Assembly (NCBI RefSeq): GCF_028453695.1
Contig: NC_135772.1
Span: 11,718,001 to 11,782,000 of the forward strand
DNA length: 64,000 nt
Reading direction: 5' to 3'
Source of the DNA: Augochlora pura
Lineage: Eukaryota > Arthropoda > Insecta > Hymenoptera > Halictidae
The number at the start of each line of letters is the position of its first letter. Position 1 is the stretch's first letter. The position numbers and the translations under genes are program-made. The notes under the pieces were generated by a model. That model did not search any database, was not told the DNA's origin, and saw only the letters and a program-made list of their open reading frames with translations. Positions 36,405 to 49,200 of this stretch are shown piece by piece.

Positions 36405-39400
36405 AAGAATTCGGGCCCACGAATGATCGCGAAAGGAGCCGTAGCGACAGAGACGTATTGTCGGAACTTGGAACAAATGGTACCTGCGATTTCCTGCGAA
36501 GTAGTGCGCGCGTGACATTCATGCTTGGATCGAACTGGTGAACACAAGTTAAATTATATTACGATTCCGCAATGTTTATGATTGGCCCGAAATTCTCATC
36601 GCGAATCAGACTTATCAAAGTACAGCAAAGAGTTAAGAGAGGTATTTAAATGCATTCCCTTAGTAATATGGTCATTTATTGCCCCGACTGATTCAATAAA
36701 TGATTTAATTCCCTCGGTAATCAGTAATTGACAGTTTCAGTATATTTCTGCATATTCAGTATATTACCGAACGTAATTAAAGTTAACGGACGCTGTTCAT
36801 TTCTCGTCACAATTAAATCGGAATCTTCCAGTTTATTCCACAGTAAATGCGTGAATTACTGTCGCGGTATCGATGTTACTGTTACAGACAGTATATCCAT
36901 GTTTATTCATTACGTTTGATGTACGCATATATTGTGTTCTTCCTCTTAATAAACATGTTACGGACACAGGCCGGTTTATAAAGTAAACAATAAAATATGA
37001 AATTATGAAATCGACTTCGTTATTGAAAAAATCGAGTTGTTGCTATACGCTAATTTTACTCCGATTGAAAGAAATTGTAATCAAATTTTGCACTATATGA
37101 GTAAAAATCTAAGCTGTAACCTACCGTAATAAACTTTGAAATATTGAGAACGGAATTATTCTACTACATGTAATAATTAAAATAACCTCTTTAAGATAGA
37201 AACTTGAATCGTGAAAATGACCGAAAGACAAACGAAAATATAGGACGCGTTTTTCTAACGCGCGTCCTGCAAAATTCTGAAAAAGATTCTTCGAACTTCT
37301 AGTCACCTTATTGTCCTCGTTCTCAATCTAACTTCCGAAGTATCAAAGATTGTACGTGCAACAACACTTGTAACAGAGATAATCAACCCAAAGGAGGCGT
37401 TAAACGAACTTTGAGAACGAGATTCTAAAACAACGACGTAGAACAACCGTTTCTACGCGAATTAGGAAATGTTTCGCGAAGAACCGTGGCGAGTCGACGA
37501 TCGCGTTACTCTCTTGATTTAATACTTTTCACGACTAACAATACCAAACTGTTCAATGCCCGTGCACGCTGTTTTCTCAGTGTCAAGACCCCGATGCTTC
37601 ATACCGCAGCCGGTCGGCTCGTTAGCGTTACGTCCGCAGTTTGTTTGAACATACACGGGAAACGTAATCGGTGGCAGAATGAAACACTGAATTATGTATG
37701 AACACGCGTGCGGACCTTCTCTCTTTCAAAACGACACGGGGACCGGCGTCGTCGGGCGACCTGCAAGGAGAGGTCGTGTTCACCAGAACGTTATGGAAAT
37801 TCTGAGAACGCTGTTAAACGGTTCGTTTCCGACATCACGGTTTAGTCGACGGCCGAGGACGATGGCGCAGCACAGTCGATGAAAATTCGCGGCTTCGAAC
37901 ATGTGCGTAGATGCTGTTCACGCTGTTTCTTCCAGGATGATTGCTATAATAGACTCCGGACCTTATGCATTAGTGACAGAAATGCGCGTGAGGGTTTAAA
38001 GTGGTAAAAAATAGACAAGATTCTATTATATTGTTCACAGACTTCCAAAATTAGTAGAGAGAGAAATAAATATATATTTTATACAAATTACAATTGATAA
38101 GGGCAAATCTTATTTTGCATAAGATCTAGAATATACTGCTTACCATAATCCGCATTTTAAACACTTATGACAAAAATGAATAGATCCTTGCAACATGTTT
38201 GTTGAACAATTCTTTTTGTAAAAAAATCGGCTGCGCATTGATTACTAGATTAATCTTTTAGATTTATGTTTACCTTGTCCATTTTAGCTGTTTCACTAAA
38301 AAAAGAAAAAAGAAATGATACAACACATGTTCCAGTTTTCAAAATTGTAGCACAGCTTAAAAAATCGACACATAACCTCCTACCTTAGTATTAACGATTT
38401 TTAGTATAAAAGTAACTAAAATAATAATAGAAAATTCTTGACTCAAAAGAGTTAATGCTCAGAAATTACACGAGAAATGACATCTGGGTACCGCCGAATT
38501 TGGCTTTGGAAATCATTTTCGACCTTGGCAATGTTAAAATAAAGAAAGTAGGGTATTCGAAAAGAAGCGCAATGTCGAAGACACGAGATCGTTTGATGGG
38601 AATCAAGGTGGAAACCCGCGGTCTTATTCACAGCCGCGGAGTTCCGTTCGATGAGGCAGTCAGTCTCATCGGAGATTCAGTGTCGAAATGACCTTGGCCG
38701 CATAACCCAGGCTCGTATGCCTCGTAAGGAGATTCTTCTGGGAACTCGTGTAGGAATCGCACACCCCCGAGAGTGAAAGGACCACGCCTGATCGCCGATA
38801 TGCCAGGCCACTTGTCTGTTTCTCGTTGGCGGGAAATTACGAAACCGTTACCTGTGATTTCTGAATTATTCCGATGAAATTGCGCATCTGTTCCACTCCT
38901 CTTCTCGCTTTCCCCGTTCTGTCTATTGTAGATTATATAGAAACGGTTATTACACGGTAACTCGGTCGATACAAGTACCACTGTCTGAAATATAATACCA
39001 CATTTAGTGACATACTGCTTAATAGAAGTTAAGTTTGAAACCAAGCTTTCGTAATAGAAATTTATGAAATTGTATTTAATGCAACATTTGGCGAAAGATA
39101 TTATCTTGAAAATATTAAGTATTGTAAAGATATAAGTATTATAAATATTGATGTGTTATAATTTAGAAAATTGTTAAAATGCAAATGAAATGTTTCTAAA
39201 TAATGCATCATTTTCTAGAAACACGATTGTGAAGATTGCTCACATTAGCATGCATTAAGTAGACTCTCAATTATTTGGCCCCTGCGGGACTAGACCCCAG
39301 CCGGATAAAAGAGTGGTTAATTTAACAGCATATTTTGTAGGTTATGTATATACTAAAAAAAGTTAATATCAAATATATTTAAAATATTCATTATTTATAC

Positions 39401-39896
39401 ATACGTATTTACACACATGTTTATATGCATACATAAAAGCAAGCTTGTTTCTAACACACAAAATAAGAGGAAGTACGAAATCCTGTACTTACAGATCTTG
39501 TATGTATGGAAAAATTCTTTAAACAATGACCAACACTATGATAGAAAGCAAATAACTACAGAATAAATCAACAATTTGTCCTGTGGTCAATTATTTTTAC
39601 GTCGACAATAATATGGTCGTGTTACAAAAAGTAATTTACTCAATTTACAAGAAGTAGAATCAGCCGATAATGGTCAGACCTGCCACCCAACTGAATGACT
39701 GACAATGAGAACAATTATGCATACATAAAATAGTTGTCTTACGTAGCTTACATAATTAGGTAACACATTTCTAGTAGAAAAGTAATTAAAATTTATTATT
39801 AACTATTATTAATTAAAATTACAGGCGATCTAGTTCGAAAAAATAGCTCGAAAACGCGTTGAAAAGAACCTGCTGAAATTCGTCTAAATGGTTATT

Positions 39897-40148
39897 TTAA
39901 CCCCTTGCACTACAATAACGAGTCGGACTCGTGATACAAATTTCATGAAATATCTACTAAATTCGCGAATATGATTAATTTATTTTAAATGGAAATAAAA
40001 TTTATTCTTCCTGTATCAAAGTATGAAAACGAAAGTGCATAATGACAATAAAAGAAACAAGAATTGTCTGGTCTTATTAAGGAAAATATTAACGACAAAC
40101 AAGTGCTAATCAATGCAGCGTGAAAGGAATCGTAGTGCAAGGGGTTAA
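39897..40148 (-). mobile_element. TTAA-type MITE, family 1, copy 4 (252 bp), inverted
   Basis: Left end TTAACCCCTTGCACTAC is followed directly by AACGAGTCGGACTCG, a perfect 13-bp palindrome core (CGAGTCGGACTCG has one central base), and the right end is GTGCAAGGGGTTAA. The palindrome lies at the left here and at the right in copies 1, 2, 3 and 5, so this copy is inserted in the opposite orientation. Confidence 0.72.
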
Positions 40149-43100
40149 TGGATGGTCTAGTTACAGGGTTTGGAAGTTTGTGATAGAGACAACAGAAAAA
40201 GTCGTTAATATTCATGCGGCTACTTTGAAAGCATCGGCGAGGCTTTCAATTGAAGCTCATCGACTCAAGATATTTTCTACAATCAGACTCGTAGGAATAG
40301 AAATATACTTGATTCAATTCTACTTTCAGTAATCGCTCGCTAGTCGCATCTGTCGAACAAAAAAAAGGGACGCGCGAGGAGATGAAATTTCATTTTTATC
40401 GGCGAGCTGTCTTCGGGTTAGTGTGCCGGACAGATATAGAGAATCGATGAACGAACACTTCCGTAAGGAAACAATGAAATTGGTTGAACATTCTGCGTTG
40501 TGCCGGTTAGCCATTGACTAGCCATCTTTGACGTATCATCGAGCCGTCCCATTCACGAAGTGATTCCATCGAGCACCATCGGTTAGCGCGTATTCAATGG
40601 CTTTTATTTTTTCGCGGTCAACTGCAGAACCCGGAAATCCCCGTCCATTCGAGTTCACCTCTCGAATTTGGACTATGGAAGAGATTTAAAGCACTTTCAG
40701 CGGAGACCCCCGGCAGTATTTGTGGCGAACCGAGGCAGGGAAGTTTCAACCCCCTTTTCTAAGTCGAATATGATGGGTCAGCGCCGGACGATCTGCTTTA
40801 ATGCCCGCTCGATCGACATTGAGAACTCGTGCTTCCAGGTCTTGAATGGAGATTACGGATTCTATATTGTCTGCTAAAATGTCGTCAGAGATTTCTCGAG
40901 GCATTTTATTTCTTCAGCCGTGCCTCGTCGTCTTTATCGTCCTGTATCGGGACGACGATTCACTACTCCCAGTTAACGAAATTATCCGCTTTATACGATT
41001 TATTTTAGCCTTTGTTGAGAACTGGTTCCCTCTTGTTAGCAGTCCTCCATCCGAATTAGAGTTGCCTAGTGGCTAGTCCAACTCGTTAGTTGGTGTAGTA
41101 AGAAGTTCGATTTTGGTCTCAAACCAAAGTAGATCCTAAAACATGTAACAAAAATTAATAAGTGAAGAATAAATTTTACCGTAACAACTTTTTATAGTAG
41201 AATTAAAAGAAACTTACCATGGTCTCTTAGTTCCTTTCTTTGAATAGCCATATTTTGATATTTTTCATTTTTCAGTTAGTTCAATGTGCTCAGCGAAACA
41301 GAGTGATGCGACAAACATTGGGCACGTACAGTCGTATTCCTCTTTTGAATTACTTTGAAATCACTGATGCAAATCAAACCTGATGAACAAAAAACGTAGC
41401 CTTCGTTGTAGATGCATACGCCAAAATTTTCACGTTAATTCGATTTATGATTGAACAAAATTTGTAAAACTTTATAAAATTGACTGGCTAACGAACAATA
41501 AGCAAATCAAAAGCAAAAGCATTTGAAGCGTTTGTTTCTAGATTTTCATCGGGCAAGCGAATGTTCCGGCATTGATAAATATTCGGCGCAATGCATTTTT
41601 AGTAAAATGGCGTAAGTCGGAAGCTGCGGCAGAACGTTCCGTGACACTGGAAATCTCTTTGGAAATATTTGAATCCAACTCAGACCGAAGTGTATGCCGC
41701 GATCAAAGGGTGCGCCAGCATTTTCATTTGTTTCAAGATCAAAGTGTATAGACGAACCCCTGAAGCTTGTTCAGCGAGTTTCAAGTCCATTTCGCGGTGC
41801 TCGGAAAGCATGCTCAATTAAAAGGAGCGCGCAACGGCCCGGGTATTGTTCCACAAAGCGTTGGTTATCCTTTCCGTAGACAGTTTCGCACCATCGGTTC
41901 CTTTGCAACTCGCACAAGCATCGGTCTCCACTGTAATTGTCAACGAACCAATTAACGCTCGAGAGGAATATCCCGAAAAACGGACAAATAATCATCGTGG
42001 TTTAACGTTACCTCTGGTAACGATGACGAAGCGATCGATCCGATCGCTCGTGCGGCTCGCAGTGCACTGGCGGTGCGCGAAGTAACCTGGAACAAATCGA
42101 GGGTCCAGCTCCTCGAGTTCCACCGGAAACTGAAACGTGTATTAATGTCGTTTTACTTTGGAGAAATTATATAATGGCCTGATACGCGGCTCAGTGAAAT
42201 TGTCGGCCGCGTGCGTGTAACTCTAGGAAGAGTACGGAGCCCTGGCATTATGCAAATGCAACTCTAGAATTATAGAAGGTGAAGATTTCACTTACGGCAG
42301 GAGACACGCGACGGGCGACGTCATTAGCGCGCAGACGAGCAATTTCGATTCGGACGTCGAACTTTCTAACGAGCTGACGACTCTTGACAAATCTGTCATT
42401 AGCAAACCGGGCGCGTGCAACGAACCCCAGCAACAGGCGGTCGATCTGCTGCAGCCTAACGCTTCGTTAGAAGCTGCTACCTTAAACGAGCGAACAAATA
42501 CAAATAGTCTCCGAAAGAGGAAAATTTCCGTTCGCGATCGTCGACGAGGAACCATTCCGATCACACGCGTTCACGAGGAAATCGTCGGCTTCGTTCGCCA
42601 GAAGTATTTACTTACGATGGAAGTTGAGGCGCCTCTGATTGCAAAAATTGCTCGGGCCGGGTTTAATGAATTGGAAACAGAAATACCGACACGTAATTGC
42701 CGTTCGCTTATGTAAACGGCAGTTTTGTTAAAGGAAAACGTTGACGTTCCCTGTTCCGACGTTACAGTTTTCCCCGACGAAAATGTTAACGGTTTAGCGA
42801 TTCGGAAATGTGGAGGTACGAATCGAAGCTGTTATAAATTATTAATAATTCTAGTTTGTTACGCGACAGTTCATCGACAGTGAGTAATGTATCAAAGTTC
42901 GAGTTTCCAATCCCCTGGACGCCATTGTTCCATCTGTTTGAATGGATCGCTGGTCCGCGTCCGTAAAGGATCTCGCATAATCGCCTCCGACGGCCTTAGG
43001 TCGCAAAAGCTGCTCGATAATTCACGGGGCCAGGCAAACTTTCGAAAGCGACGGCATGGATTGACTCGACATTCTTTGAAGTTCGCTAATCTTCGCAAAC

Positions 43101-44075
43101 GATTTCATCGCTCGGGGAATCGAGTTGCAGTTTTGTGATCCTCCTCCGTTTCAGGCTATCCCAACGAAACAACGAGCTCGCGAGTCCGGAGATAGACGAT
43201 CGTTTCGAAGAGTCGCGTGCAAGACGGGTAAAGATCACGAACCGAAGGGAAATCAGCGAGAAACGTTTTAATGGCCGAGAACGTTGGGGCGTGTCTCTCG
43301 GAAACCTGCGAATCCTTTTGATTGGGTTTAAGAATAAATTGGATCTGTTTGTTTCTTCTTTTAAAATAAGTTTATCGTTTATTTACAGAAGATTCATACA
43401 TACATAAGATATCTTTCAATCCTCGATATATTCGCCATTTACTTTCGTTGACTTTGTCCACGTTTCAGGCAACTGTCGAGTAGTCCCCTCTCGACGATAA
43501 GACGACGGTTTGATGTAATGAACGCTTTTTTAGATGATAATCCGACGAGGCAAGGTCCTGTGATCAAGCCGCCCGTAGGAGAACCTCCCAGCCCAAGGAA
43601 GAAATGACATTTAATCATTTCAGTGGTATCCGCAGCACTTTTCTTTAATTGAAAAGCGAAAAGAATACAATGTCCAATGTGATGCTTGTCGAATGTAATC
43701 GTGTGTTGCTACATGTTTTCGAGATGTAATGTCATCTGTTTGTTTGTCGAGTTGCTGTGAAATGCAGTGGCGAAATGCTGTGAATTGTTAGATGTTAGTG
43801 GTTGGAAATCTGAAAACGGTTAGGAAACATGTTCGAATCGGGAAAACGTTTCGTGATTCTCGCGAATATTGGTACTGAATGGAGAAGGCATCGAGCGAAG
43901 TTTTTGCAGCTAAACGCATAGAGCACGGTAGAAGTGGAGATATCGCGCGTCGATACGAATCTAGCGAGCGCTGATCAACGAGGAACGTTCGAACGATGGT
44001 GGAAGAATATATAGTACTCGATCTCGCGAGTAGGGCAGTGAAATGATCGGAGAAGTGAGTTTTAAATACTGATGC

Positions 44076-44081
44076 TTTATT
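44076..44081 (-). terminator. Candidate poly(A) signal of gene E
   Basis: This is the first AATAAA I found on the minus strand after the gene E stop, 1.3 kb downstream. If used, the 3' UTR would be far longer than in genes A-D and would include the microsatellites at 44.3-44.5 kb. A closer variant signal is equally possible. Confidence 0.25.
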
Positions 44082-44315
44082 TTATATAAAGTATTGTATA
44101 AATGTATAAACGCTATAAATATGTGGTATCTATCTATGGTGGTGGTGGGGTGCTAGTCGTGATCGCAAAGAAAGGGTATGACGAGGGCGGGCGGGGTCGG
44201 GGGCCGGCAGCGGCGCGCCATCTATTTACATTCATTCACTCACGGAAAGGGCTGACCTACCATAATCTACCGGTCTCTCTCTTTCACTATCATATAACAC
44301 GATTATATAATATAT

Positions 44316-44466
44316 GTGTAATTGTGTGTATATATACGAGTACACATATAGTAATAGTGTGTGTGCGCGCGTGTGGCAATGTGTTCATATATATATATAC
44401 GCGAAGGAATAGTAGTAATAGTATGTATACATGTATATATATATAAAGAGAAAACATATATGCGCA
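44316..44466. repeat. Cluster of (TA)n, (TG)n and TAGTAA microsatellites
   Basis: Alternating short TA, TG/CG and AGTAATA tracts over about 150 bp, downstream of gene E. Confidence 0.8.
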
Positions 44467-45407
44467 TGGACGAGTAATGTAATAATAATATGTATGCTTG
44501 AGTGCGGCAGTGAGTATAACAACTTGTGAGCCCGTGGGTCGCGACCGGTTAGGATCGTTGCCGCGGGTTCATCAGAAAAAAGGAGAAAGACAAAAAGAGA
44601 GAGTAGCAAATATGTGTGAAGAGCGGCGGCCTTACGGATGGTGGAAGACGCAAGAGAAAAAAAAATAGAGAGTGTACTGCCGGAGCAACGGTGGGTGTTC
44701 AGAAAACAGAACAAGGCCCAGTTGGTCCAACGACGAAGCACCAAAGCTTGCCCACGTGCCGGGTCCATGGCGAGAGCAGCCGGGTCCAACGTGCTCGCGT
44801 TGACTCGAGTTGGCGCGGCAAAGAATAGATCGTTCGGTTAATCGAAAGCTTCGATCGGTCGACAAAAGCGTTCACGAACGCCCCGTGCCGAGACCGGCCG
44901 TGGATCGCGAGACGCGGATGTTGGATCGCGGTGAAACTGTAATCGCGGCTGGCAATCGCGGCACCGATCGACCTCCTCCTGTCGCGTGCAGTTGATGAAA
45001 CGAAATTGACTAAATGTTCGCCCGTTCCGTTCAGGGACGAGCCTGGGTTCCCGCGGACAACCGAGTGTGGTCGAGACGAGGCCGCGGATCACGAATGGCC
45101 GTACCACGGTGTTACACATTTCCAAGAGATCTAAACCCGAGATCGAAGGCAGGAGAGCCGACTCTGATCGGGCTTTCGGACTTCTCGCGCTTCACCGTGT
45201 CTCGATATATACCGACTGGACTGCGATTAATATTCCGACTATATACCGACTACACCACTAACGCCGGCGCTTTGACCATGTCCCCAGGTTGGACGAAGCT
45301 TTGGGGAAGAAGACGTTGAGCGCGTTTGAGGATCGTTTGAGACCGGTAAGTGACTGTGGTGGGAATGCCGCCGTCGCCGAGCCGAGATCGCTGGGGCCTT
45401 AGAACGT

Positions 45408-48400
45408 CTAGTACTTGCCGTATCCCCCGGAGATGATAGCTCCGTGGGAGCCGAGACCGGCATGGATAGCGCCAGACGGTCCGTTGATCACAGCAACACC
45501 ACCGTCGTGTCCGCCGAGACCACCGTATCCGCCGAGTCCACCACCAATACCGGCACCACCACCCACAACAGCAATGGCACCTGTAACGAGGTAATCGAAT
45601 CATTCGAGCAACTCCTTTTGCTATCGTTTCCGAGGAGATCGTTGCGAATACAGACCAGCACCAGCGAGACCGAGACCAGCAGCTCCAAGACCAGCGGGTG
45701 CAGCAGCGGCAGCGGAGCCAGAGCTTCCGTCATCACCGTTGATGTTTCCACTGCCAGCCAGGAGAGCAACACCGCCGGTGGAGGGTCCTACCAGGTTAGC
45801 GCGTCCTTGGGATGGTCCAACAAGGGTGGAGGTTCCAGCAGAGGCACCCACACTGGTGAATGGTCCAGTGGCGGGTCCTACGAGTCCAGCGGGTCCGGTA
45901 CGGGGTCCACCTACGTTCTTGGCACCTTCTTGGGGTCCAACGAGGTCAGAGGGTCCGGTCTGGGGTCCAACGTTAGCCTTGGGTCCTTCAGCGGGTCCAA
46001 TGTCAGCCCTGCCTCCAATCACTCCTGTATAAGAGAAGAGACCGGTTCGGGTGAGCGAGCGCCCCATTCTTTTCAAAGTCTTCGTCTCTCCTCTCTTACG
46101 CACCACCAGAGATGATCTGTTGGACTCCAGCAGCTCCAGCCGCCGACGCAGCACCAGCGGCGTAGCTGGCACCAAGACCACCGGATCCCAAGGAGGACGC
46201 ACCACCTTGGAGGGACGACGCGCTGCTCGCTCCCGCCGTCAGACCTCCGGTGAGACTAGCACCGCCGCCGTAGCCAATGCCGCTGATACCTCCAAGACCT
46301 CCATGACCTCCAAGAGCAATGCCAGGTCCATGTGCAATTCCAGCGCGGACTGTCGCTACGGCCAGACAGGCGAACACAACCTGCAAAAAAGAACAGGTTC
46401 ACGATCCTGACGATCGTCGAGGGCCAACGGGGTCGTTCTCGCGTCGACTTCGCGTCTACTCCATCGAGGTATCCCGCAAACGATGACTCAACTCGAACAG
46501 TGAAAACCCGAGGTAGGCAATAGCCACCAGTGAACAAAGACGGACTTATCCGCGTCGGTTTACGGAAGCGACGCGCCGACTATCACCACAGATTCGATCT
46601 CCCATTGGCTTGGCACCGATTACCACGCGCTCGGTGGTAACACCAACCGCGCCTTTCACTTTCGATACCTGCTCGCCTGCCGTCCCGCGGATCGTCGTTT
46701 TACACGGCATCGGGAAACGATTCTCAACACCTGGGAAAACGATCCCGATACAGACCGATGTTTTCTAGACAACGCGGACTACGAGCTGCCCGCGCAGCAG
46801 GACCGCGCGCTTGGTTTCGTAATTGCGCCGAACGCGCCGTAACTCTTCTACCTTGTCGCACGGGAAAACTCGAGACAAACCGCTGCAACGTTTCGCAATT
46901 GGAACGATCACGGAACGATTACACTTTCGCGAGCTTTAACTATCCCACCGTACGTTCCCTCTATCCCCCCCGATCGTAGTCCACGATCAATCCGCCTGTT
47001 CACCACGCCTAACGACCATATTAGGAGAAGAAATTCTATCAGGTTACCCGCTAATAGGTTGTCCCGTCGACTGGAAAAAGAGGCCCGCTCTCATTTTATG
47101 CAATCGTTCGCGCACTTACAACCAGGAATTAACGTAATCGTCGATCCGGTCGAGTTTGCAATTAATCGACGTCTGCTGATATCCATCCGGCAACAGCCGG
47201 ATGATCGTCACCAGATCCGAGCAAAATCGACGGTTTTTAAAAACCGTGATTTCTTTCGAGAACGTCGACGATTGGTAGCGTTTCTTGAGGATCGTTCGTT
47301 GCTTCCGTTGCAAAGAAAGAAACGTTGACCGATCGCCAGGAAAACGGCTACGACCCAAGCCGACTCGATCACGGCGTTACCACGGGAAATGCAAACCGCG
47401 TAATCGCGACGGCGGATGGAACGTTGGACGCGTGTCACGCCCAGCTTGGAACCCAAGTTGCACTTAAACGGTTCTCGATCGAGTACTATGCATATCCAGC
47501 GACTTGGCGGAACTTTCACATCCCGTTTGCACGGAACGCGGAGCCCGTGCGACGCGGCCAACCGGGCATTCTCGCGACCCGGCGATCAGGAAACGAGCAT
47601 TTCGAAACGAGCGATTTCGAGCGCACTTTGCATGGTTCGCCGGAAAGAAAGAAAAAAAGGGAACCGAGAACTGCGCGACCAACGGGGAAACTTTGAGCGA
47701 ACGCGACGCTGATTTCTAAAGCGATCGGGTCTGGCACTTCTCGCGAAACGATCCGCCGCGAAAGGAAATCGATTCGAGCTAATCCAACTCTCCCGGTTTC
47801 AGGCAAAGGAAGAAACGAGTCGCGGCGCTATCGAGAGGAAGAGCGGCCGAGTTTCGAGCGACGAACGGTATCCCCGTGAATGAAGATGCGCCAGGGACAG
47901 AGAACCGGTCCCCGGTTGGTCTTGTTGCTGAATGACGATGATACTACTGCAACCGGTTTTGTGAGGCGGTCAGTGTACCGTGCAACGAGACCTCGTGCAC
48001 GGCATGAATGGAACGCGTAAGAAGGGCAAACGCGGGCCCGTTTGTTCGTTCCCCGGCGCAAAAAGGACGAGAACACTCGAGCCGTGACATTGAAACACGC
48101 CACCTCGCCGACGAGACGCGGTCTATCCTCCGAGAGAAGAAACGAGAGCAAAGAACACCCGACGATCGGAGGAGCGCTTTCCATCTCTGTACCTCCGGTC
48201 GAGAGGTAATAAGAGATTCCAATTGAATCGATTTATTTCCTGATTGATTCGAGGCTGTGTTCCGCGCTCGTGGCTGATCGAACCAGTGCGCCTCAGGAGA
48301 GAGGAGCGATGCTCGTGTGTCCTGAGACGGCTGATCGGATTTCGCGGCGGAACGTTTCGCGGGCCAAATGGAAAATTCAAAGATAGTTGCTGTTGCCGCT

Positions 48401-48638
48401 GCTGCCCGAACGGCGTCACGATGGAAATATTAATTTGAATGAATTTATATTCATATTCCGAGGTGAAAAGCGTTTTCTGGATCACTGTATCGCGGACCGA
48501 ACAGCGGAAGCGCGAACTCGAATATTGCAAGAGACTCGAGCGAACCGGATGGCTGCGTCAAACCCGAGAATATTCGGATATCGATCGAACACCCCACGAA
48601 TCACCAACCCCGTGGTGGATACTCACGAAGGCCTTCAT
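45408..48638 (-). CDS. Gene E: glycine-rich apidermin-like cuticular protein, 4 exons, 276 aa
   Basis: Predicted exons on the minus strand: 48627-48638 (ATG AAG GCC TTC, donor GTGAGT), 46104-46380 (acceptor TTTTTGCAG), 45656-46024 (acceptor CTTATACAG) and 45408-45580 (acceptor CGTTACAG, stop TAG). Phases are 0, 1 and 1; 277 codons with stop. Two donors are weak: GTGCGT after 46104 and GTCTGT after 45656. They are the best phase-1 sites that keep the repeat frame open, so these two boundaries could shift by a few codons. The signal peptide is MKAFVVFACLAVATVRA. Exon 2 is Gly/Ser/Ala-rich (GGHGGLGGISGIGYGGGAS). Exon 3 has GP units with charged or polar residues (DIGPAEGPKANVGPQTGP, DLVGPQEGAKNVGGP). 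Exon 4 is Gly-rich and ends INGPSGAIHAG...SGGYGKY. It is the most divergent member, sharing first-exon design and C-terminal motif with the others. Probably a secreted cuticle protein. Confidence 0.8.
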
Positions 48639-48677
48639 GTTTGGTGTGTGTATGGTGGGCTGGTAGTCCGGTGAATG

Positions 48678-48711
48678 ACTGACTTGGGCCGGGCCGGCGG
48701 GCCTTATATAC
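48678..48711 (-). promoter_or_regulatory. Core promoter of gene E
   Basis: TATATAAG at 48703-48710 and a perfect TCAGT initiator at 48678-48682 (A at 48680), 30 bp apart on the minus strand. The 5' UTR is about 41 nt. Confidence 0.7.
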
Positions 48712-49165
48712 GCCTAACTCTACTCTGGCTACGCTCCACAATCACCATCCTTTCGAAAGCAAGGCGCTCCACCACCCTCCCCCCAGAAAAACTATAATCC
48801 ACGTCGTACCAGCGGCTAGCATAGACGAACGTAGTCCCACCAGCTGTCTTTGGGGCCAAAGAGGGGTCCCCCCTTTTACGTCGCCCATAGAGGTTGCCGT
48901 TGTAGGTTGTTCGCGGGTATTCCACGGCTTCGTCCAACGTCTAACGGCCGAGAGAACAGCCTCCTACTCCACCCGCCCCACCATCTTGCCCTACACACTC
49001 GGCATCTATACGGCAGGCCACACCAAGTGCAACCAGGTACCACCCGGGTTACCTGGTCACCTACGATACCCAACTCTCTCGTCCTGCCCGGGAACAAGCG
49101 GCACGAAACTTCGTGTTAACGTCGCGCTAACCTCTTCCCGGTCGCAGGACCGTAACAATGCTTTT

Positions 49166-49200
49166 GTCCCTGTCCCTGCCCCTGCCCCTGTCCCTGTCCC
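49166..49200. repeat. CCTGTC/CCTGCC hexanucleotide repeat
   Basis: About six hexamers of the pattern TGTCCC/TGCCCC in a row. Confidence 0.85.

Larger units (their letters stand above)
33090..44070. other. Spacer between genes D and E
   Basis: GC-rich at 33.1-33.9 and 41.7-43.3 kb, otherwise AT-rich. Holds the (TC)n tract, the mariner remnant, one half-MITE and one full family 1 MITE. No apidermin-type exon or other gene found on either strand. Confidence 0.55.

Noticed and set aside
45444..46115. 223-codon plus-strand Ser/Thr/Gly-rich open frame
   Set aside because: Antisense of gene E exons 3 and 4; it also crosses the short introns 2 and 3, and has no signal peptide.
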